A DNA stretch of 18,216 nucleotides from Verrucomicrobiota bacterium (GTDB taxonomy: Bacteria; Verrucomicrobiota; Verrucomicrobiia; Chthoniobacterales; JAFAMB01), in assembly GCA_019241095.1 (NCBI GenBank), contig JAFAXJ010000606.1, positions 1 to 18,216 on the forward strand, read 5' to 3'. The notes below the pieces were generated by a model that was given only the letters and a program-made list of their open reading frames with translations, made no database searches and had not been told where the DNA came from. Numbering within the stretch: the stretch's first letter is position 1; every line of letters begins with the position of its first letter. The translations under genes were made by a program, and so were the position numbers. Positions 14,884-18,216 of the stretch are shown here, in pieces.

Positions 14884-16530
14884 CTAATGATCTGGACGAA
14901 CCCATTTTTGCAGAATGTAATCACCAGCTTCTGCAATCATTATGACGTGAGTCGGGTCGAAATACTGTACATCTCCATACGTTGACGTCGGCGTAAATCG
15001 GTTGCCAAGTAGATACAGATGATCATACCTGCTGCGAATGACATTCGGATCGATTAACGACCGATAGTTTTCAAATTTCCCGTAAAAGATGTTGTAGAAA
15101 AGCGCATTGGGAAACATTTTCTCAAGCTCTTGTCCAAATGCCCGGTGGCCATAAAAGTTCCCAAAATAGAGTGCAAATTCGGGGCTCCCGGCCCGGTAAT
15201 AGTCCGCCCTCGCAGAATCGCGCGCCGCCTCCTTTGCACGCTCATAGAGTTGTAATTGCTGAACCTGTTCAGTCTGGAGTCTAGAGTAAGTGGCAGGAGT
15301 CCTAACTCGAAAAAAGTGTAACCCTTGAGCTAACAGGCCAAGCAGCACTGCAGAGCTAAGGAGAGATCGAACTGAAGGCCAATGTAGAGCAACAACTGTT
15401 TCCAGCAGCAAAAACAAGTTCAGACCGATGCTGAAAAAGAGGGGGATCATGTAATGAAAGTTAGCGTGTTTAGCAATGAGCAGGTAGGAGACTATCTGTG
15501 CGGCCAGCAGTCGAAACGCTAAGTTGCGCAGCGGCCTTGCAGATTTTACGCCGATTGTTGCGATCCATATTACGAAAGTTGCCATAGTCGGAAAAAGCGC
15601 CATGATAGGCTCACCAGCAAGGAGACGAATGACGTCGGTCGGGTATTGAGAGATGCGGACGAAACCGGGCGCCCCAGTTCCATAATAACCGGAATGCGTA
15701 GCCATGCGGAAAAACCAGTGAAACACTCTTGGTAGCCGTGGGAAAATTGGGATGAGGGCGCAAGTAACTGACAAAAGAAGTGAGCCAAGGAAGATAACTG
15801 ACTCACTAATGCTGAATAGGCAAACCAAGCAAATCAGGACCCAAGGAAAAAAAGTAAGTTTCGTAGCAATCCCGAGTCCGCAAATCGCACCAGCGGCAAT
15901 AACTGTCCACCGATGATGTATTCCTGCTAGAAAGCAGGCGCAAGAAGTGACAATAGCGCCACACAACACGATAAGAACCAATTCGGAATCAAGCCAGATA
16001 ATGTTTTTGAACGTTGTATCAAAAAAAAACAATGCCGGTTGCAAAAGCAGAAACGCCCATAACAGATGGTCTTGAGCCTTCGGGTCGGAATATTGAACAG
16101 ATTCTCGTTTGCTAGGATATTTAGCTCGACAGATCCTCCAACCGGTCCAAGGAAACAACCAAAAGGATATCGCACCCAAAACTAACAACCTGCGGTGTAT
16201 AGAGCGAATAAAGGATTCAGGGTGACTCAGCACCGCATTCACCAGCACCTTATCATGTAGTCCTGAAAGCCATAGGCAGAGAGCTCCGAACACCTGGGTG
16301 GTAGTGCCTGGATGATCAGTGTAGAAAGGCGTGCGGTGCTGTGTTAGTAATAGAGCATTGAATAGATAGGGGTAACTGTTTTCAAAATTGGTCCCTAACC
16401 ACTGCGGTCCATCGACGTCAGTTAATGTGAAAGCAACAATCAGATACAAGGCTGGCATCAAGGCAAAGAGGGACAGTTCGCAAGCAGCGACTCCTGTCTT
16501 ACGTAAACGAAACCACATAGTAGCGACCAT
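14884..16530 (-). CDS. Polytopic membrane protein, probable GT-C glycosyltransferase
   Basis: A 548-residue protein with roughly ten hydrophobic segments spread over its first 400 residues and a soluble C-terminal part (about 410-548). After the first membrane segment there is a loop with TDVDGPQWLG, ENSYPYLFNALL and YTDHPGTTTQ (71-79), the place where GT-C enzymes carry acidic catalytic residues; the DHPGT.TQ loop recurs in a group of undescribed bacterial GT-C-like proteins. GT-C enzymes take sugars from polyprenyl-phosphate donors on the outer face of the inner membrane. The acceptor is unknown. Start ATG 16530 is chosen; an upstream TTG at 16539 and ATG at 16518 (with GATGG 8 bases upstream) are alternatives. 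The gene lies after the methyltransferase-GT2 gene on the same strand, across a 309-bp spacer. The GT-C assignment is inference from the membrane layout and one loop motif. Confidence 0.65.
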   Translation of the reverse strand: MVATMWFRLRKTGVAACELSLFALMPALYLIVAFTLTDVDGPQWLGTNFENSYPYLFNALLLTQHRTPFYTDHPGTTTQVFGALCLWLSGLHDKVLVNAVLSHPESFIRSIHRRLLVLGAISFWLFPWTGWRICRAKYPSKRESVQYSDPKAQDHLLWAFLLLQPALFFFDTTFKNIIWLDSELVLIVLCGAIVTSCACFLAGIHHRWTVIAAGAICGLGIATKLTFFPWVLICLVCLFSISESVIFLGSLLLSVTCALIPIFPRLPRVFHWFFRMATHSGYYGTGAPGFVRISQYPTDVIRLLAGEPIMALFPTMATFVIWIATIGVKSARPLRNLAFRLLAAQIVSYLLIAKHANFHYMIPLFFSIGLNLFLLLETVVALHWPSVRSLLSSAVLLGLLAQGLHFFRVRTPATYSRLQTEQVQQLQLYERAKEAARDSARADYYRAGSPEFALYFGNFYGHRAFGQELEKMFPNALFYNIFYGKFENYRSLIDPNVIRSRYDHLYLLGNRFTPTSTYGDVQYFDPTHVIMIAEAGDYILQKWVRPDH

Positions 16531-16592
16531 CAATATCAAAGGCTTGATGTCAATTCATCGATTATGACAGAGGCGGCAGAGTTTTGAGAACA

Positions 16593-16640
16593 GGTCCCGT
16601 CAGGGAGCGTAAAGCCAGCCCAGCAGTTCACCTGCTCTGG
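16593..16640. repeat. Interspersed hairpin motif, copy 1
   Basis: Begins GGTCCCGTCAGGGA and ends with CCAG-CCC-AGCAG-TTCAC-CTGCT-CTGG, a hairpin (16615-16640) with AGCAG/CTGCT and CCAG/CTGG stems and a three-base bulge. A diverged second copy lies 101 bp downstream. Confidence 0.5.
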
Positions 16641-16693
16641 AGTTTGGCAAAGGACGCCGGTTTCGTACCCGAGTCGGGCGCTGCTGTGCAATC

Positions 16694-16739
16694 GGTCCGT
16701 CAGGGACAAAAGATTCGTCGCTCAGCAATTCGCTTCTGG
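16694..16739. repeat. Interspersed hairpin motif, copy 2
   Basis: Begins GGTCCGTCAGGGAC (a small hairpin with GTCC/GGAC stem) and ends CTCAGCAATTCGCTTCTGG, aligning with copy 1 at both ends (13 of 14 bases at the left end) while the middle has diverged. Confidence 0.5.
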
Positions 16740-16757
16740 TTCCTAAGTATAACGTTT

Positions 16758-16774
16758 TCGCCCCTTCAGGGCGA
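16758..16774. repeat. Perfect hairpin TCGCCC-CTTCA-GGGCGA
   Basis: A 6-bp stem with a 5-base loop, preceded by TTT on the plus strand and followed by TCGATC. The lack of a following T-run on either strand argues against a terminator. It resembles short palindromic elements scattered between genes in many genomes. Confidence 0.5.
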
Positions 16775-16839
16775 TCGATCCAGCTTTTGTCATTTTAAGA
16801 GTCCTGTATTGGGTTTTATTCGGGTCGCTTTCTCGCGGA

Positions 16840-18216
16840 TCATATGAACTTCAATCTCTTGGCCGCGAATAGGACCATGCGCAAAAGAAGCCACCCATGC
16901 GCCCATCGTCTGATATTGGTGGTCCCATAAGTCCGGTCGCAATACCGAATCGGAATATCAACAATTTTCAAATTCAAGCGGCTCGCCCCGAATAATAGAT
17001 CAAAATCGCCGAACGGATCGAAATCTCCAAAGTACGATCGGTTCAAAGCCAGCCGCTGGTAATCACTCCGAAAAAGGGCTTTGGTGCCGCATAAGGTATC
17101 TTTCACCTGTTGTCCAAGAAGCCAGCTAAAAACTAGACTAAAGGTTTTGTTTGCACAAAGATTCAGGAACTTCATTGCCCGATCCTGCATTGGATACACC
17201 AGTCTAGATCCATTCGCGAATTCGCATCTTCCATGAACCATTGCTTCGAAATATTTTCGCAGCTCTTCAGGAGGCATTGTCAGGTCCGCATCCAGAATCA
17301 TCAGGATATCAGCCTCAGCTATCGCAAAACCTTCACGGACGGCGTTGCCTTTTCCGGTCCCGGATTGCTTCAAGATCTTAATTCGTTTATTATCTTCCGG
17401 GCATTGAGCTTTTCGAATTTCTTCCCAGGTGTTATCCCGCGAGTGGCCTTCCACAAAGATAATTTCCGTCCACTTGCCCATCGTGGGAATCCGATTCATG
17501 GCAGATTGAATATTACCAGCTTCGTTACGGGCCGGAACCACGACAGAAACGCTCATCTCCTCCGGATCCAAAGGCGCCACGCCCGGGCGAGCGATCACGA
17601 AAGTACTCAGACATATTCCCGGTAAAACGGGAGTTAACCACTTGTTGATTAATTGATCTAAGCCACACAGTTCAATTGGACATAGAATGCGCGATTCGAA
17701 TTTGATGAGTTCCCATCCGGTTAACATCATGAGCGAAGCCACGTCACCTTTAGCTAACCAATTGCTTTCGGGATGCGATGGGCGTAAACCTATCTGAGTG
17801 CCTAGCCAGACTAATGGTCGCCACAGAGAATTATAGAAATTGGCCACGAGCCGGGTGCGAGCAGAAGCCACGCCTTTGACTGCTTGCAAAAACTGCTGCA
17901 CGTCTGCAGCGTAATTTAAAGTATCCGAGATAACGATATAATCATATTTGCGCGTTGGTAAGCTGAGATACTCTCCCGCCTGAATAAAAAACTCCGCATC
18001 AGGGTTTAGCCGAATCGCTTCCTGGATCTGTCTTTCAGAGATATCCACACCAGCTTTTTTCTTTGCTCGCAAAAGGTGAAGGAGTTGACCTGAGCCGCAT
18101 CCGATTTCGAGCACTGAAGCGTCTGGAGGGATAATCTGATTATAATAACGTGCTACAAGTCGTAGATAGTTAGTCGAGCTTTGCGATGGCGGAACGCTAT
18201 TATAGTGAGTGCGAAT
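16840..18216 (-). CDS. Methyltransferase-glycosyltransferase (GT2) fusion, 5' end beyond window
   Basis: Two-domain protein of at least 458 residues; the frame is open to the window edge, so the first visible codons (RTHYNSVPPSQSS) are not its start. The N-terminal half is a class I SAM-dependent methyltransferase: motif I VLEIGCGSG (residues 35-43 of the visible part), motif II-like AGVDIS, and YDYIVISDTLNY. A second domain begins at about residue 221 (MSVSVVVPARNEAGN) and is a GT2 glycosyltransferase of the polyprenyl-phosphate mannose/glucose synthase type, with GKGNAVREGF, the metal-binding DADLTMPPEEL (Asp309 and Asp311), DTLCGTKALF, and the closing RYCDRTYGTTNI. No membrane anchor follows. 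It likely attaches a sugar to a lipid carrier or saccharide whose precursor is methylated by the first domain. It precedes the GT-C-like gene on the same strand. Confidence 0.88.
   Translation of the reverse strand: MRTHYNSVPPSQSSTNYLRLVARYYNQIIPPDASVLEIGCGSGQLLHLLRAKKKAGVDISERQIQEAIRLNPDAEFFIQAGEYLSLPTRKYDYIVISDTLNYAADVQQFLQAVKGVASARTRLVANFYNSLWRPLVWLGTQIGLRPSHPESNWLAKGDVASLMMLTGWELIKFESRILCPIELCGLDQLINKWLTPVLPGICLSTFVIARPGVAPLDPEEMSVSVVVPARNEAGNIQSAMNRIPTMGKWTEIIFVEGHSRDNTWEEIRKAQCPEDNKRIKILKQSGTGKGNAVREGFAIAEADILMILDADLTMPPEELRKYFEAMVHGRCEFANGSRLVYPMQDRAMKFLNLCANKTFSLVFSWLLGQQVKDTLCGTKALFRSDYQRLALNRSYFGDFDPFGDFDLLFGASRLNLKIVDIPIRYCDRTYGTTNIRRWAHGWLLLRMVLFAAKRLKFI

Larger units (their letters stand above)
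16531..16839. other. Spacer with repeated hairpin motifs
   Basis: 309 bp between two minus-strand genes. An 87-codon plus-strand frame here looks like no known protein and is composed largely of the repeat sequence. The spacer holds two diverged copies of a 46-48 bp motif and a perfect 6-bp-stem hairpin, listed separately. No T-run follows any of the hairpins, so they are not standard terminators. The promoter of the downstream membrane protein may lie at its left end. Confidence 0.5.

Noticed and set aside
16758..16774. Hairpin considered as an intrinsic terminator
   Set aside because: No T-run follows on either strand, and its sequence fits better with an interspersed palindromic element.
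16584..16847. 87-codon plus-strand frame in the spacer
   Set aside because: It is made largely of repeat sequence, has no protein family pattern, and overlaps the end of the GT2 gene.

Overview
The window looks like a bacterial chromosome segment of mid GC content (near 50% by eye), with housekeeping genes (rpiA, comM), two secreted or membrane-anchored glycoside hydrolases, and envelope glycosylation genes. There is no rRNA, tRNA, CRISPR array or recognisable insertion sequence. Gene content (DUF4410 lipoprotein-like protein, a DoxX protein of a type I associate with Acidobacteriota/Verrucomicrobiota, a methyltransferase-GT2 fusion, weak Shine-Dalgarno sites on many genes) would fit a soil-type Verrucomicrobiota (Spartobacteria-like) or Acidobacteriota. 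That placement is inference from memory, not proof.

Layout. (1) 107-9599, all minus strand: reading in the direction of transcription, an oligosaccharide-cleaving GH13 alpha-glucosidase, a Nudix hydrolase and a GH42 beta-galactosidase form a tight operon (9-bp gap, then a GTGA start/stop overlap). After a 567-bp non-coding gap come a Bcr/CflA-type MFS exporter, a secreted GH13 alpha-amylase-like enzyme, and a HemS/ChuS-type haem-degrading protein. (2) 9600-11724: an eroded zone. It holds about 450 bp without a convincing gene, an acyl-CoA dehydrogenase cut off at about half length, a small TusA-like gene converging on it, and a DoxX-family gene that carries both a frameshift and an in-frame amber stop. 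(3) 11725-14788: comM (YifB-type AAA ATPase) on the minus strand, divergent by only 5 bp from a DUF4410 exported protein that is followed by rpiA on the plus strand. (4) 14884-18216, minus strand: a methyltransferase-GT2 glycosyltransferase fusion (open at the window edge), a 309-bp spacer with repeated hairpin motifs, and a polytopic GT-C-like membrane protein.

How the genes may work together. The secreted amylase could cut external alpha-glucan; the alpha-glucosidase has no signal sequence and would finish maltooligosaccharides in the cytoplasm; the GH42 enzyme has an N-terminal membrane segment, so it may act on beta-galactosides outside the membrane. The GT2 domain resembles polyprenyl-phosphate sugar synthases, and such enzymes make the lipid-linked donors used by GT-C transferases, so the two genes at the right end could be a donor-acceptor pair. 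HemS stands alone, with no haem receptor or ABC transporter visible.

Nothing here is clearly a wholly new system. The most informative observations are the DoxX pseudogene, the acyl-CoA dehydrogenase/TusA junction, the Nudix gene coupled to the glycosidases, and the repeat cluster at 16593-16774.
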